64,000 nucleotides of DNA from Streptomyces prunicolor NBRC 13075 (GCF_000367365.1 NZ_BARF01000050.1:62001-126000); one strand, 5' to 3'; counted from the stretch's first letter, positions 42,139-52,318 are shown. Program-made: numbers and translations. Notes: a model not told the origin generated them from the letters alone.

Positions 42139-45100
42139 CTAGACCAGTCCCAGACCGTGCTGGATGTGGTGTAGCAGCAGGCGCTGGTCCTGGTCCTCGC
42201 CGAGGAAGAGGTGGTCGCCCGAGAGCAGGTGGAATGTGAAGGCGCCGTCCGTGATCTCACGCCATGCCGTCATGTGTGTCTGGTCGACCCTGTCGTCCCG
42301 CAGACCGTGAAATGCCGTGACGGGCACGTCGAACCGAGCCCCGTCGAACTGGAAGCTCTGGACCAGCTTCAGCTCCGCGAGCCGCGACGGCAGCAGCAAC
42401 TCGGCCAGCTCACCGCTGAGGTCCGCCTCCGACGTCAGGACCTGCAGGATCTTCTGCTTTTGCGCCGCGGTGGCCGAGAGCAGATCGTCCGGCGCCGGAA
42501 TGTCGTCGAACCCGATCTCCTTGAAGAGGTTCCGCGTCAAGGTGATCATCGGGTTCGGGTAGACCGGCGGCGCCGAGTACGCGCCGACGAACAGGTGGTG
42601 CGGTGTGTTCTCGTGGGTCTGCCACAGCCGGTACGCCAGCCGGTACGCCAGGAGCCCGCCGGCACTGTGGCCGTAGAGGGCATAGGGCCGGTCCAGTTCC
42701 GGCGACAGCACCTCGGCCAGGGTGTCGATGGCCGTGTCGACGTCCTCGAAAGCCCGTTCCTTGATCCGGGACTCCTTGCCGGGAAGCTGGACCGGGCACA
42801 CCTCCACCTCGTCCGGCAGCAGTCGCTGCCAGTCGCGGAAGACGGAAGCGCCCCGCCCCCGCCCGTACGGGAAGCAGAACAGCTTGAACCGCGCCGACGG
42901 GTTCGGCTTTCGCAGGGCGATCCAGCGTGTGCTGCGCGCTGCCCTGCCGACGGACTCCGAAGCGGTCCTGGACCCGTCGGTACCATCGGCCGGCCGCTCG
43001 CGCGGGCGCTCGACGATCCGGACCATCGGCAGAACCGTCCTGGTCAGATCGTGCACGCTCGGCCCCTCGATCAACAGCGCCAGCGGCAGCTGGATACGAA
43101 GTTCGGTGTCCAGCGTTTTCTTCGCGCCCACTCCGACCAGCGAATCCATCCCCAGGTCGGCAAGCGGCTCCTCCGCGTCGAGCTCGCCCTGCTCCATCTT
43201 CATGAGGTCCGCGAAACACCGGCGCAGGTAGTCCTCCAGCACACGGGGCCGGTCGGCGACCGCGGCGTCCCCGAGGCTCAGCATGATCTCCGAGAGCTCG
43301 TCGTCGAAGGCTGATGCCTCGGAGGGCTGTTCGGACAGCTGCTGGAACATCTGGTCGTGCCGGGCACTCAGGCCCTTCATGGTGCCGCTTTCGATCCGCC
43401 CCACGACCATGCCGTCCTGGTCCAGCAGATCGAAGCGCCCGTGCAGCTCACCGGACCCGGAGTCGTAGCGCTCGACGGTGGCGTGGCACCACAGCTCCCG
43501 GGAGGCGTCCGCGGCGTGCCAGGCGATGTCACGCCACTCGGTGACCATGAACCGCGTGTCCGCCTCGACGTTGTCCGGCAGTGCGGCGTGGAAGAGTTGT
43601 GCGCACGCGTCGTAGACCCCCGGATGTGCGCCGATCGTGAAGGTGCGCGGCGTCCGGGCGGTGTGCGGCGTCGCAAGCCGTGCCAGGGCCTCACCGTCCC
43701 CCTGCCAGAGGTCGGCTATCCACTGCACCCCCTCACCCAGTTCGAGGCGCCTGGTGCGAGCGACCTCCGCGTAGAACTCGGAGCCCGGCCGTCGTTCTGC
43801 AAGATCCGCTGTGCGCGCTTCGATGGACCGGGAGCCACCGAGCACCGGTTCGTCCTCGTGCAGCCGAACGGTGCCTTGCGCGTGCTTGCTCCAGTTCCCC
43901 AGGGTGCCGGTGCGGCAGTAGAAGACGAATGACGCCTCGTCCTGCTGCTGCTCCAGGACGAGCATGATCTTGTTCTCGCTCTCCTCCTGCAGGAGGAGAG
44001 CACTGATGAACGCGAGCGAGCGCACCGTGCAGGCCCGGTCGAAGGTCTGTCGAACCGCCCGGCTGAGCATCTCCAGGTAGTAGCCGACGTGCAGCACCCC
44101 GTGCGTGGCGCGCACATCCGGTACGGCGTCCATCGGCAATGTGAACTCGACCTGGGTCTCCTTGAGGGGAGACGGAAGGACACGCCCGTCCAAGACGTCC
44201 TGGTCCCGCTCGGCCACGACCGGGGCCGCGGGGTGGGCAGGAGCCGTCTCGATCCAGTAGCGCTTGCGCTGGAAGGGGTAGGTAGGGACGGCGACCCTGG
44301 TCCGCCGGTAACCCCGGTCGAACCCCTTCCAGTCGACGTCGAGGCCGGCCTCGTACAGCTCGGCGAGCGCGTGCGCGAGGACGTCCCACGGGTCGGACGA
44401 GGAGGGGAACGGGAGGTGGAGACGATCCGACGAGACGAGGCGGGCGGCCATCGCGTCATCGGTGGCCTCCGCGCCGATCCCGAGGTAACCGTCGTACCCC
44501 TGGGCCATGAGCTCGTCGATGCCCGCCTCGGGCCGCGTCCCCGCCGGCACCACGCTCGCCCAGTGGGCGGCGGAGAGCGCGTCCTGCTTCGTCAGGGCCT
44601 GTCCCGTCGTCGCGGTCAGCACCCGGAGCTGCGGAACGTGGAGGGTGGCCTCGGACCCGGTACGCGCGAGCTCGGTTCCAGCGACGAGGAATCCGAGAGC
44701 GGTGGGCATGTCCATCACCCCCGCCGCGCAGGCGGCGACGAGTTCACCGGTCCCCCGGCCCAGCACCGCGCGAGGGCGCACACCCCAGCTCTGCCACATG
44801 GTCAACAAGGCGTACTGGAGGGCGAAGGACTCGATGTCCCTGCTGCCGCGGTCCTCCGGGGCGACGGCCGGCGCACCGGGGGCCGAGCCGTTCGGCTTCG
44901 CCGACCAGTGCTCGACGAAGCCGGTCCCGGTGAGTTTCCTGACCGCCTCATCGCAGGCCTGCGCTGCGGCCCGGAACTCTGGTTGGCTGTGGAACAGGTG
45001 ACTCGCCAGGCGCCTGTCGCCACGCCCGTTGAACAGGACGGCCAGTTTCGGTGCCTGCCTGCGGTTCCTGCTGCCCTCGTCCCCCGCCGCGCCGTCGCGT

Positions 45101-46764
45101 ACGGCGTCGGACACCCGCTGCTTCAGCTCTCGCGTATCCGCGGCGACGAAGGAGAGGCGGTGCGGGAAGTGGCTGCGACCCACGTTCGCCGTGTGACAGA
45201 TGTCTGCCAGGGCCGGCTTGTCATCGGCGTCCAGCAGCGGCTCGTACGCGGTGGCGAGGTCGAGCAGGGCGCCCTTGTTCTTGGCCGAGAGGGTCAGGAT
45301 GTGCAGCGGACGCTCCCCCGTGGCCCCGGACGGGCCGGCTTGGCCAAGCGCGTCGTCGGCCGCTCCGGCGACGGTCTCGGGCGCCTCCTCGAGGATCGCG
45401 TGCGCATTGGTCCCGCTGAATCCGAAAGAGCTGATCGCGGCGATTCTGGGGCGGTCCTCCGCTTCCCAGGGGACACACGTCCGAGGCACGTTCGCAGGGA
45501 TGTCCGGCAGCCGTATTTTCGGGTTGAGAGTGTTCAGATGCAGATTGGGGGGAATCTCCCGATGCTGCAGACACAGCACCAGTTTGATCAGACCCGCGAC
45601 GCCGGCAGCGCCTTCGAGATGGCCGATGTTGCTCTTCACCGAGCCCACCTGCAGCGGTGCCTTCCGCAAGGGGTCGCCACCGAACACATCGGTCATCGCC
45701 TGGAACTCGATCGGGTCCCCCAGGGCCGTACCGGTACCGTGCGCCTCGAAGTAGCCGACCTCGCTGGGCAGCACGTCGGCCCGGGTCAGGGTGGCGCGCA
45801 TGAGCTCCCGCTGCGCCGATCCGTTCGGCACGGTGAGACCGCTGCCGGGCCCGTCCTGGTTGACGCCGCTTCCCCTGATGACGGCCAGCACCGGATCCCC
45901 GTCCCGGATGGCGTCGGAGAGCCGTTTCAGCACGACAACACCGCAGCCTTCGCCGCGCCCGTAACCGTCGCCGTCCGCATCGAAGGTCTTGCAGCGTCCG
46001 TCCCTGGAGAGCGCCCCCATGTCACAGAGGGAGGAAAAGCCCTGGGACGCCAGCAGCAGGTTCGCTCCGCCCGCGAGGGCAAGGTCGGACTCACCGCTGT
46101 TCAGGCTCGCGCACGCCAGATGGACGGAGACGAGCGAGGACGAGCACGCCGTGTCGATCGAGATCGACGGACCGTGCACCCCCAGCACATAGGAGATGCG
46201 CCCGGAGGTGATGTTGGACATCGACCCGGTCAGCGTGTACGGGTTGCCGAACTGCTGGGCTCGAGGCAGGCCGGCGTACTCCGAACCGATCTGTCCGACA
46301 AAGACGCCGGTCTGGCTTCCCCTGATCCCCTCCGGGGAGATTCCCGCCCGTTCCAGCGCCTCCCAGGCGACTTCGAGCAGAAGCCGCTGCTGCGGATCCA
46401 TCTCGATCGCCTCGCGGGGCGAGATGCCGAAGAAGTGCGCGTCGAACCGGGTCACGTCCTCGCGCAGGAACCCGGCTTCCTTGAGATAGATCTTGCCCGG
46501 TGTCTCCGAGTCGGGCTCATAGACGTCCTCAAGACGCCAGCGGTCCGCGGGGACTTCGACGACGCCGTCTCCCCCGTCCCGCAGGAACTTCCAGAAGGTG
46601 TCCGGGTCACTGCACCCACCGGGCAGCCGGAAGCCCATGCCGAGGATGGCGATGGGTTCCCTCGGCGGCGTCTTCGTTTCCAGCTCTGCCGTCAATCGCT
46701 TGATCGTCTCCAGCGACCGCGACAGAAGTGCCCTGTAGTCATCGGGCTTCACCTCAACAGCCAT
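42139..46764 (-). CDS. Terminal PKS: KS-AT(inactive)-DH-ACP-TE
   Basis: Protein of 1541 residues that ends the assembly line. KS (about 35-460) is intact: Cys207 in IDTACSSSL, FEAHGTGT, VKSNIGHLEGAAG. Next comes an AT relic (about 570-790) in which the GHSxGE motif is GRGTGE, so the catalytic Ser and the His before it are lost, the N-terminal GQGSQ is NGRGDR, and the usual AFHS region is missing. A DH-like domain keeps ATHGVLHVGYYLEM (His about 887) and YDACAQLFH (Asp about 1052). The ACP has LGMDSLVGV (Ser about 1208). The TE has YGHSAGGLLAYR (Ser about 1367) and SGDHLFLGE (His), of the type II-like fold. The KS-AT architecture is cis-AT in style. Release as acid or ring cannot be told. Confidence 0.92.
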   Translation of the reverse strand: MAVEVKPDDYRALLSRSLETIKRLTAELETKTPPREPIAILGMGFRLPGGCSDPDTFWKFLRDGGDGVVEVPADRWRLEDVYEPDSETPGKIYLKEAGFLREDVTRFDAHFFGISPREAIEMDPQQRLLLEVAWEALERAGISPEGIRGSQTGVFVGQIGSEYAGLPRAQQFGNPYTLTGSMSNITSGRISYVLGVHGPSISIDTACSSSLVSVHLACASLNSGESDLALAGGANLLLASQGFSSLCDMGALSRDGRCKTFDADGDGYGRGEGCGVVVLKRLSDAIRDGDPVLAVIRGSGVNQDGPGSGLTVPNGSAQRELMRATLTRADVLPSEVGYFEAHGTGTALGDPIEFQAMTDVFGGDPLRKAPLQVGSVKSNIGHLEGAAGVAGLIKLVLCLQHREIPPNLHLNTLNPKIRLPDIPANVPRTCVPWEAEDRPRIAAISSFGFSGTNAHAILEEAPETVAGAADDALGQAGPSGATGERPLHILTLSAKNKGALLDLATAYEPLLDADDKPALADICHTANVGRSHFPHRLSFVAADTRELKQRVSDAVRDGAAGDEGSRNRRQAPKLAVLFNGRGDRRLASHLFHSQPEFRAAAQACDEAVRKLTGTGFVEHWSAKPNGSAPGAPAVAPEDRGSRDIESFALQYALLTMWQSWGVRPRAVLGRGTGELVAACAAGVMDMPTALGFLVAGTELARTGSEATLHVPQLRVLTATTGQALTKQDALSAAHWASVVPAGTRPEAGIDELMAQGYDGYLGIGAEATDDAMAARLVSSDRLHLPFPSSSDPWDVLAHALAELYEAGLDVDWKGFDRGYRRTRVAVPTYPFQRKRYWIETAPAHPAAPVVAERDQDVLDGRVLPSPLKETQVEFTLPMDAVPDVRATHGVLHVGYYLEMLSRAVRQTFDRACTVRSLAFISALLLQEESENKIMLVLEQQQDEASFVFYCRTGTLGNWSKHAQGTVRLHEDEPVLGGSRSIEARTADLAERRPGSEFYAEVARTRRLELGEGVQWIADLWQGDGEALARLATPHTARTPRTFTIGAHPGVYDACAQLFHAALPDNVEADTRFMVTEWRDIAWHAADASRELWCHATVERYDSGSGELHGRFDLLDQDGMVVGRIESGTMKGLSARHDQMFQQLSEQPSEASAFDDELSEIMLSLGDAAVADRPRVLEDYLRRCFADLMKMEQGELDAEEPLADLGMDSLVGVGAKKTLDTELRIQLPLALLIEGPSVHDLTRTVLPMVRIVERPRERPADGTDGSRTASESVGRAARSTRWIALRKPNPSARFKLFCFPYGRGRGASVFRDWQRLLPDEVEVCPVQLPGKESRIKERAFEDVDTAIDTLAEVLSPELDRPYALYGHSAGGLLAYRLAYRLWQTHENTPHHLFVGAYSAPPVYPNPMITLTRNLFKEIGFDDIPAPDDLLSATAAQKQKILQVLTSEADLSGELAELLLPSRLAELKLVQSFQFDGARFDVPVTAFHGLRDDRVDQTHMTAWREITDGAFTFHLLSGDHLFLGEDQDQRLLLHHIQHGLGLV

Positions 46765-46786
46765 GTCCGTGTCCCCTCGCAGTCCG

Positions 46787-49700
46787 CTATCGGATGTCGC
46801 CCAGCTGCATGAGCAGCTCCCTCAGTTCCCCTGCCACCTCCTCGAGTCCGGGTTCCTCCGGAGGCGTGTCCGCCGACGTCGTCTCCGACGGGCTGACCGG
46901 AGCCGGGTTCGTCCGGTGCGCCGCACCTGCTTCAAGGTCTGTCCAGGGGACGAGCCCCAGCAGGTACTCGGTCAGCGAGGCGACAGACGGGTGGTCGAAG
47001 ATCGCGGTGTCGGGAATCGTGAGAGCCAGCTGCTCCTCGATCAAGGACCGGAACTTCTCGACCATGACGGATTCCATGCCCATGTCGAAGAAGCCCTGGT
47101 TCATCTCGGGCACCTCGGCGGGCGGGTAGTCGAGCAGGTCCGCAAGCCGCTCCTGCATGAACTGACTCAGGATTTCCTCGCGTTCGACGACCACTGCCTC
47201 GACGAGCTCCGACAGCAGCTCCGAAGTCTCCTGCTCGGCCGACAGCGATGACTGCTCCGGTGGCCGCGGGGCTGTCGGGGCCGTCTGCGCGGGAGCCGCC
47301 GCCACCTGTACCGGAGGCTCGGTCACCGCTGCCGAGGCCACCGGCGTTGCCGGAGCGGCCGTCGCACCTGCCGGCCAGTAGCGGTCGCCCGCGAAGGGAT
47401 AGGTGGGCAGAGGCACTCGGCCGGGCTTGGGACCGCGGTAGTAGGTGTCCCACTCGATCTCCGCGCCCTGGACCCACAGCCGCGCGACCCGCTCCATCGC
47501 CGACGGCGAGTCGAGCGACTCGGGCACGGCCGGGTGGATGTTCTGCCCGGTGTCACCGGCGAGGACATCCACCCGGCCGGTGTGCACCAAGGTCTCGCCG
47601 TCGACGGTGTGGTCCTTGAGGAACAGTTCCAGCTTGCGCGCAATGTCGTCCCGGTCAGCGGCGACAAAAGCCAGCCGGAACGGATGCGGGTCACGCCCCG
47701 TCTGCAACGTGTAGGCGATGTCCGTCACACTCGTGGCCCGATCCGACGTCCGCAGGACATGCGTCCTCAGCGCTTCGGAGTACGCCCTGAGCCGGTCCGC
47801 CCGCTGGGCGGAGAGCACGATGACGGCCGGTCCGCTCTCCGGTGCGTCCTTGTTTCCGGCCCGGTGGCGGTCGGCGTCGTACTCCTCGACGATCACGTGA
47901 ACGTTCACCCCGCCCGCGCCGAACGAGCTGATCCCGGCGCGGCGTGGAACGACCGTTTCGCTGTCCTCGATGTCGACGACCGGCCGCTTCCAGTCGGCCG
48001 TCACCCGCTGAACATGGAACGGCGACCCGACGAAGTCGATGCCGGGGTTCAGCTCCTCCGCGTGGATGAGCGAGGCGGCGAGCTTCTTGTGCTTCATCTG
48101 GAGGAGCACCTTCGTCAGCTGGGCGATGCCGGCCGCGGCCTCCAGGTGCCCGATGTTCGACTTCGTCGATCCGATGGCGCAGAACTGCCGGTCGGCCGTG
48201 TCCCTGCGGTACGCCTCCGTGAGGCCGCTGATCTCGACCGGATCGCCCAGCTTGGTCCCGGTGCCGTGCGCCTCGACGTAGCTGATCGTCCGGGCATCGA
48301 CGCCCGCCCGGTCCAGCGCTTCCCGGATCACCTCGGCCTGCGCCGTCGGGTTCGGCACGCTGTAGCCGAACGTCCTGCCGTCGTTGTTCACGGCGGTGCC
48401 CTTGATGACGGCGTAGATGTGGTCGCCGTCGGCCTCGGCGCGCGCCAGAGGCTTCAGCAGCACCGCGCCGACACCCTCGCCGGGCACGTAGCCGTCCCCG
48501 TCCTTGCCGAAGGCACGGCAGTGCCCGTCGGTCGACGCGAACTGCGCCGCGCACAACGACACGTACTTGCTCGGATGCAGGGAGAGGTTGACGCCGCCGG
48601 CGATCGCCATCGCGCTCTCGCCCCGGCTGACGCTTTCACACGCGAGGTGCAGCGCGACGAGCGAGGACGAACAAGCGGTGTCGACGCACATGCTCGGGCC
48701 ACGCAGGTTGAGGACGTACGAGACACGATTGGCGATCGAGTAGGTCTGCGAGTTGACCGGGGGACCCGCGTCCGTCGCGAAGCCCTGGATCTGGTGCAGT
48801 TGGTAGTTGTTGTACGTCGCGCCGACGAACACGCCGACGGAGGCCCGGCCGTCTCCGGCCCGGCTGTCGCTCAGCCGCTCACGGGAGTAGCCGGCATCCT
48901 CGAAACAGGCGGCCGCGGTCTGCAAGAACAGCCGTTCCTGTGGATCCATGAACTTGGCCTCGCGCGGCGATATCCGGAAGAACGCCGCATCGAACCTGTC
49001 CACGTCCTGCAAGAACCCACCCCACTTGCAGTACATGTCTCCGCTCTTGCCGTGCGATGCGCCGCCGGAACGGTCGTAGTCGCGGGGGTCCCAGCGCTCT
49101 TTGGGAATCTCCACCACGCAGTCCCGGGCGAATTCCAGATTGACCCAGTACTCCTCCAGCGTCTCCGCCTTCGGGAACCGCCCGCTGACCCCGATGACCG
49201 CGACGTCGTGGGACGTCGGCGCGGCAACGGGCGCGGGCCGCTCCTCGACGGAGGGCTGCGGAACTACGATCACCTCCTGGTGATCGCTGATGTACCGCGC
49301 GAGGTCTCCGATGTTCTTGTACTTGAAGAACGCCTCGGCCGGGATGGTGCCGCAGAATTCCTCAAGGCGTTCGAGCAGCCGGTGGACGACGAGCGAGTCG
49401 ACGCCGATGTCGGCGAAGGCGGTGCGCGTTGCCAGCCGCCGGCGTGGGATGCGCAGCAGCTCGGAGAGCTCGGCGATCAGCAGCTCGACCACCTGGGACA
49501 GCCGGTCTGCGGCGTCGGTTGACGCCGCGGGAGCGGATTCCCGGGGTTCCGCCGCCGGCGGAGCGGGTTCCGGCCGGGCGCCCGGCGCCTCGGCAGTACG
49601 CAGGGACCGGCGAAAGGCCGGCAGCCAGTACCGCTCCTCCGCGAAGGGGTACACCGGCAGATGAATACGACGGGGTACCGCATCGCCGTACAGCCGGTTC

Positions 49701-52318
49701 CACTCGGGCCGCTCACCGGCGAGCCAGCGCTCGGCGGGGTGGACGAGTTCCTGGCCGCCCGGGTTCGCCGTCCGCAACCCGGGTGTCCTGCCCTCCAGGT
49801 ATCCGGTGAGCGCGTCCAGCAACTCCTCACGAGTGCGTGCCACCAGCGCGAGCCTGCGCTCCATCGTCTCTCGCCCTGCCTGCAGGGTGTAGGCCAGTTC
49901 GGCGAGGTCGAGCGAGGGGGAGTTCTCCAGCGTCCTCGCGACGGCGCTCGCGTAGCGCCGTAGTTGCTCGTCCGTCTGCGCGGAGAGAACCAGCAGGACC
50001 GGGGTGTCACAACCGGCCCGGTCGCGTGCCTCGGTGCTCGCGGCCCGCGGTTCGTACTCCTCGATGACGAGGTGGGCGTTGGTCCCGCTGAAACCGAAGG
50101 AACTCACGGCGGCACGCCGCGGTGCGCCGCCGGGCGGTTCCCACGGCTCCAGAGACGTGTTCATGTAGAACGGGCTGTTCTCCATGCGGATGTGCTCATT
50201 CACCGTCGACAGATGGATCGTCGGCGGGCGCATCCGGTGTTCCATCGCCAGCAGGACCTTGATGACGCCGGCGACACCGGCGGCTGTGAGCAGGTGCCCG
50301 ATGTTGCTCTTCACCGAGCCCAGGGAGCAGAAGCCCTCCTTGTCGGTGTAGGAGCGGAAGGTATCGGTCAGCGCCTCGACCTCGATCGGGTCGCCCAGCT
50401 TGGTGCCGGTACCGTGCGCCTCGACCATGGTGATCGATTCCGGGTCGATGCCGAAGCGGTCGTAGACGTCCTTCTCCAGGAGGGTCTGCGAACTGCCGCT
50501 GGGGGCAGTGATCCCGTTCGTCTTTCCGTCCTGGTTGACGCCCCAGCCGCGGATGACGCCGCGTATGGGGTCACCGTCCCGGACGGCGTCGTCCAGACGC
50601 TTGAGGAGCAGGACGCCGACGCCTTCACCCGGCACGAAGCCGTTGGCCCGGCTGTCGAAGGTGAAGCAGCGGCCGTCCTCGGACAGCATGCCTGCCTTGC
50701 TCGCCATGACGTGCGTCGACGGCCCGGACAGTACACAGACGCCGCCGGCCAGGGCAAGATCGCTCGTGCCCAACACGAGGCTGTTGCATGCCTCGGCCAG
50801 CGCCACACCCGAGGAGGAACAGGACGTGTCGATGGCCAGGCACGGCCCGTTGAGGTTGAGGAAGTACGCGATGCGCGAGCTGAGAATCGCGCAGGAGGCT
50901 CCCGTGAACCCCTGGGGGTTCTCGCCCTGCGTCATGAGGAACTGGCCGTAGTCACTGGGCCCGCATCCGACGAAGACCCCGCAGCGGCTGCCGGAGAGGG
51001 ACGACGGAAGGATGCCGGCGTCCTCGATGCAGTGCCAGCCGGCGGCGAGGAACACCCGCTGCTGCGGGTCCATCTGTTCCGCCTCGGCCGGGGAGATGTT
51101 GAAGAACAGGGGATCGAAGCAGTCGGCCTTCTCCAGGACCCCCATCCACGTGCTGTGCGTCTTGCCGGGCGTCTTCGGGTCGGGGTCGAAATAGGCCGCC
51201 TGCGACCAGCGTGTCTCGGGGATCTCCGAAACACAGTCCCGGCCGGTCGCCAGATTGGTCCAGAAGGTGTCCAGATCCTCGGCCATCGGGAACCGGCCCG
51301 ACATGCCTATGACCGCGATGGCCGGAGCGCTCTCCGGTCCCGTCGGCCGAGTTGACGGCACTGTGGAGGACAGGGCGGGCTGCTTCGGGTGCGGCCGGGC
51401 CGCCGGGGCGACCGGCTGAGTCCGAGGCGTGCTCACACCGTCGAACAGGGCGTCGATCCTGCTTCTGACCTCCGGCTGGTCGACGAAGGTCAGGTCGTGC
51501 ATGCGAAGTTCACGCTCGAGCGTGTCGGCCAGTCGCTCCCGCAGAGGCGCTGCCATGAGGCTCTTCAGCCCGATCAGCGCGTCTCGCGGTGCCTCGGCCA
51601 GTTCCCCGGCCAGGTCCAGCGCGGTCGGCAGCACCTCGTTCCTCGGCACCACCGGGAACGGTACGCCACGCGCCTGGAGCTCCGCGCCGCGGAACTTCCG
51701 GCCCGTGAAAAGGATCTCCCGGGCCAGGGCGGCCCCGAACCGTTCGGGAAAGACCAGTGTCGCGCCGGCTCCCGGCGTGAAGCCGTACTTCATGTAGTTG
51801 CTGGTGTAGTAGCTCTGGCTGCCGAGGACGGCGAAGTCGCAGAACATCCCCATCGCCCAGCCCGCGCCGACGGCATGTCCCTGCATCGCCGCGACGACCG
51901 GCAGAGGGCAGTCCAGAGCCAGGGTGTAGACATCGCTGTCGGTGAACCGGACCCGGCCTTCCTGGATGGCCAGCAGGCCCTCCTTCGTGCCGCCGGACGC
52001 GAAGTAGCCGTCGTATCCGGTCAGGACCACGACACGGCAGCGCTCGTCCGCCTGGACCTCGCCGAACACCCGGCCCAGGCCGGACAGCAGGGATTGGGAG
52101 AAGCTGTTCTTGTGCTCCCGGTCCTCCATGGTCACGAGCGCGACACCGGGCCGGACCAGACGCCAGTGCACGGCCTCCTCGCCGCTCGCTTCCGGGTTGG
52201 CGGGCACCTGCCGAGGCTGTTGACCGGTGCCCGCCAGGAGGGCCCGTAGCTCGTGCTCGGCCGTCTCCGGGCTGATCTCGCCGGCCCGCAGGGCGTGAAA
52301 GATGTCCTCGGCGGTCAT
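46787..52318 (-). CDS. PKS: ECH-KS-ACP-KS-ACP
   Basis: Protein of 1843 residues. Residues about 50-290 are an enoyl-CoA hydratase fold like the PksI/BaeI decarboxylases (ECH2) of beta-branching: VVVLTGYDGYFASGGTKEGL, LPVVAAMQGHAVGAGWAMGM, YMKYGFTPGAGATLVFPERF. KS1 (about 330-760) has a rare Cys context, IDTSCSSSGVAL (Cys about 499), with VEAHGTGT and SNIGHLLTAAG. ACP1 Ser is about 974 (IGVDSLVVHRL). KS2 (about 1037-1480) is standard (VDTACSSSL, Cys about 1216). ACP2 is MGMESVMVEKF (Ser about 1750; Glu replaces Asp). No KR, DH or AT occurs, so these modules would leave beta-keto groups. ATG 52318 overlaps the upstream stop (ATGA). Confidence 0.92.
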   Translation of the reverse strand: MTAEDIFHALRAGEISPETAEHELRALLAGTGQQPRQVPANPEASGEEAVHWRLVRPGVALVTMEDREHKNSFSQSLLSGLGRVFGEVQADERCRVVVLTGYDGYFASGGTKEGLLAIQEGRVRFTDSDVYTLALDCPLPVVAAMQGHAVGAGWAMGMFCDFAVLGSQSYYTSNYMKYGFTPGAGATLVFPERFGAALAREILFTGRKFRGAELQARGVPFPVVPRNEVLPTALDLAGELAEAPRDALIGLKSLMAAPLRERLADTLERELRMHDLTFVDQPEVRSRIDALFDGVSTPRTQPVAPAARPHPKQPALSSTVPSTRPTGPESAPAIAVIGMSGRFPMAEDLDTFWTNLATGRDCVSEIPETRWSQAAYFDPDPKTPGKTHSTWMGVLEKADCFDPLFFNISPAEAEQMDPQQRVFLAAGWHCIEDAGILPSSLSGSRCGVFVGCGPSDYGQFLMTQGENPQGFTGASCAILSSRIAYFLNLNGPCLAIDTSCSSSGVALAEACNSLVLGTSDLALAGGVCVLSGPSTHVMASKAGMLSEDGRCFTFDSRANGFVPGEGVGVLLLKRLDDAVRDGDPIRGVIRGWGVNQDGKTNGITAPSGSSQTLLEKDVYDRFGIDPESITMVEAHGTGTKLGDPIEVEALTDTFRSYTDKEGFCSLGSVKSNIGHLLTAAGVAGVIKVLLAMEHRMRPPTIHLSTVNEHIRMENSPFYMNTSLEPWEPPGGAPRRAAVSSFGFSGTNAHLVIEEYEPRAASTEARDRAGCDTPVLLVLSAQTDEQLRRYASAVARTLENSPSLDLAELAYTLQAGRETMERRLALVARTREELLDALTGYLEGRTPGLRTANPGGQELVHPAERWLAGERPEWNRLYGDAVPRRIHLPVYPFAEERYWLPAFRRSLRTAEAPGARPEPAPPAAEPRESAPAASTDAADRLSQVVELLIAELSELLRIPRRRLATRTAFADIGVDSLVVHRLLERLEEFCGTIPAEAFFKYKNIGDLARYISDHQEVIVVPQPSVEERPAPVAAPTSHDVAVIGVSGRFPKAETLEEYWVNLEFARDCVVEIPKERWDPRDYDRSGGASHGKSGDMYCKWGGFLQDVDRFDAAFFRISPREAKFMDPQERLFLQTAAACFEDAGYSRERLSDSRAGDGRASVGVFVGATYNNYQLHQIQGFATDAGPPVNSQTYSIANRVSYVLNLRGPSMCVDTACSSSLVALHLACESVSRGESAMAIAGGVNLSLHPSKYVSLCAAQFASTDGHCRAFGKDGDGYVPGEGVGAVLLKPLARAEADGDHIYAVIKGTAVNNDGRTFGYSVPNPTAQAEVIREALDRAGVDARTISYVEAHGTGTKLGDPVEISGLTEAYRRDTADRQFCAIGSTKSNIGHLEAAAGIAQLTKVLLQMKHKKLAASLIHAEELNPGIDFVGSPFHVQRVTADWKRPVVDIEDSETVVPRRAGISSFGAGGVNVHVIVEEYDADRHRAGNKDAPESGPAVIVLSAQRADRLRAYSEALRTHVLRTSDRATSVTDIAYTLQTGRDPHPFRLAFVAADRDDIARKLELFLKDHTVDGETLVHTGRVDVLAGDTGQNIHPAVPESLDSPSAMERVARLWVQGAEIEWDTYYRGPKPGRVPLPTYPFAGDRYWPAGATAAPATPVASAAVTEPPVQVAAAPAQTAPTAPRPPEQSSLSAEQETSELLSELVEAVVVEREEILSQFMQERLADLLDYPPAEVPEMNQGFFDMGMESVMVEKFRSLIEEQLALTIPDTAIFDHPSVASLTEYLLGLVPWTDLEAGAAHRTNPAPVSPSETTSADTPPEEPGLEEVAGELRELLMQLGDIR

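Noticed and set aside
44089..46812. A 907-codon plus-strand frame opposite the terminal PKS (and a 948-codon one at 56560-59406)
   Set aside because: Same antisense shadow effect; the minus-strand frames carry intact KS, DH, ACP and TE motifs.
50800..50830. KS1 of the ECH protein as a non-elongating KS because of DTSCSSSG
   Set aside because: The active Cys and both catalytic His motifs (VEAHGTGT, SNIGHL) are present, so loss of elongation cannot be claimed from sequence.
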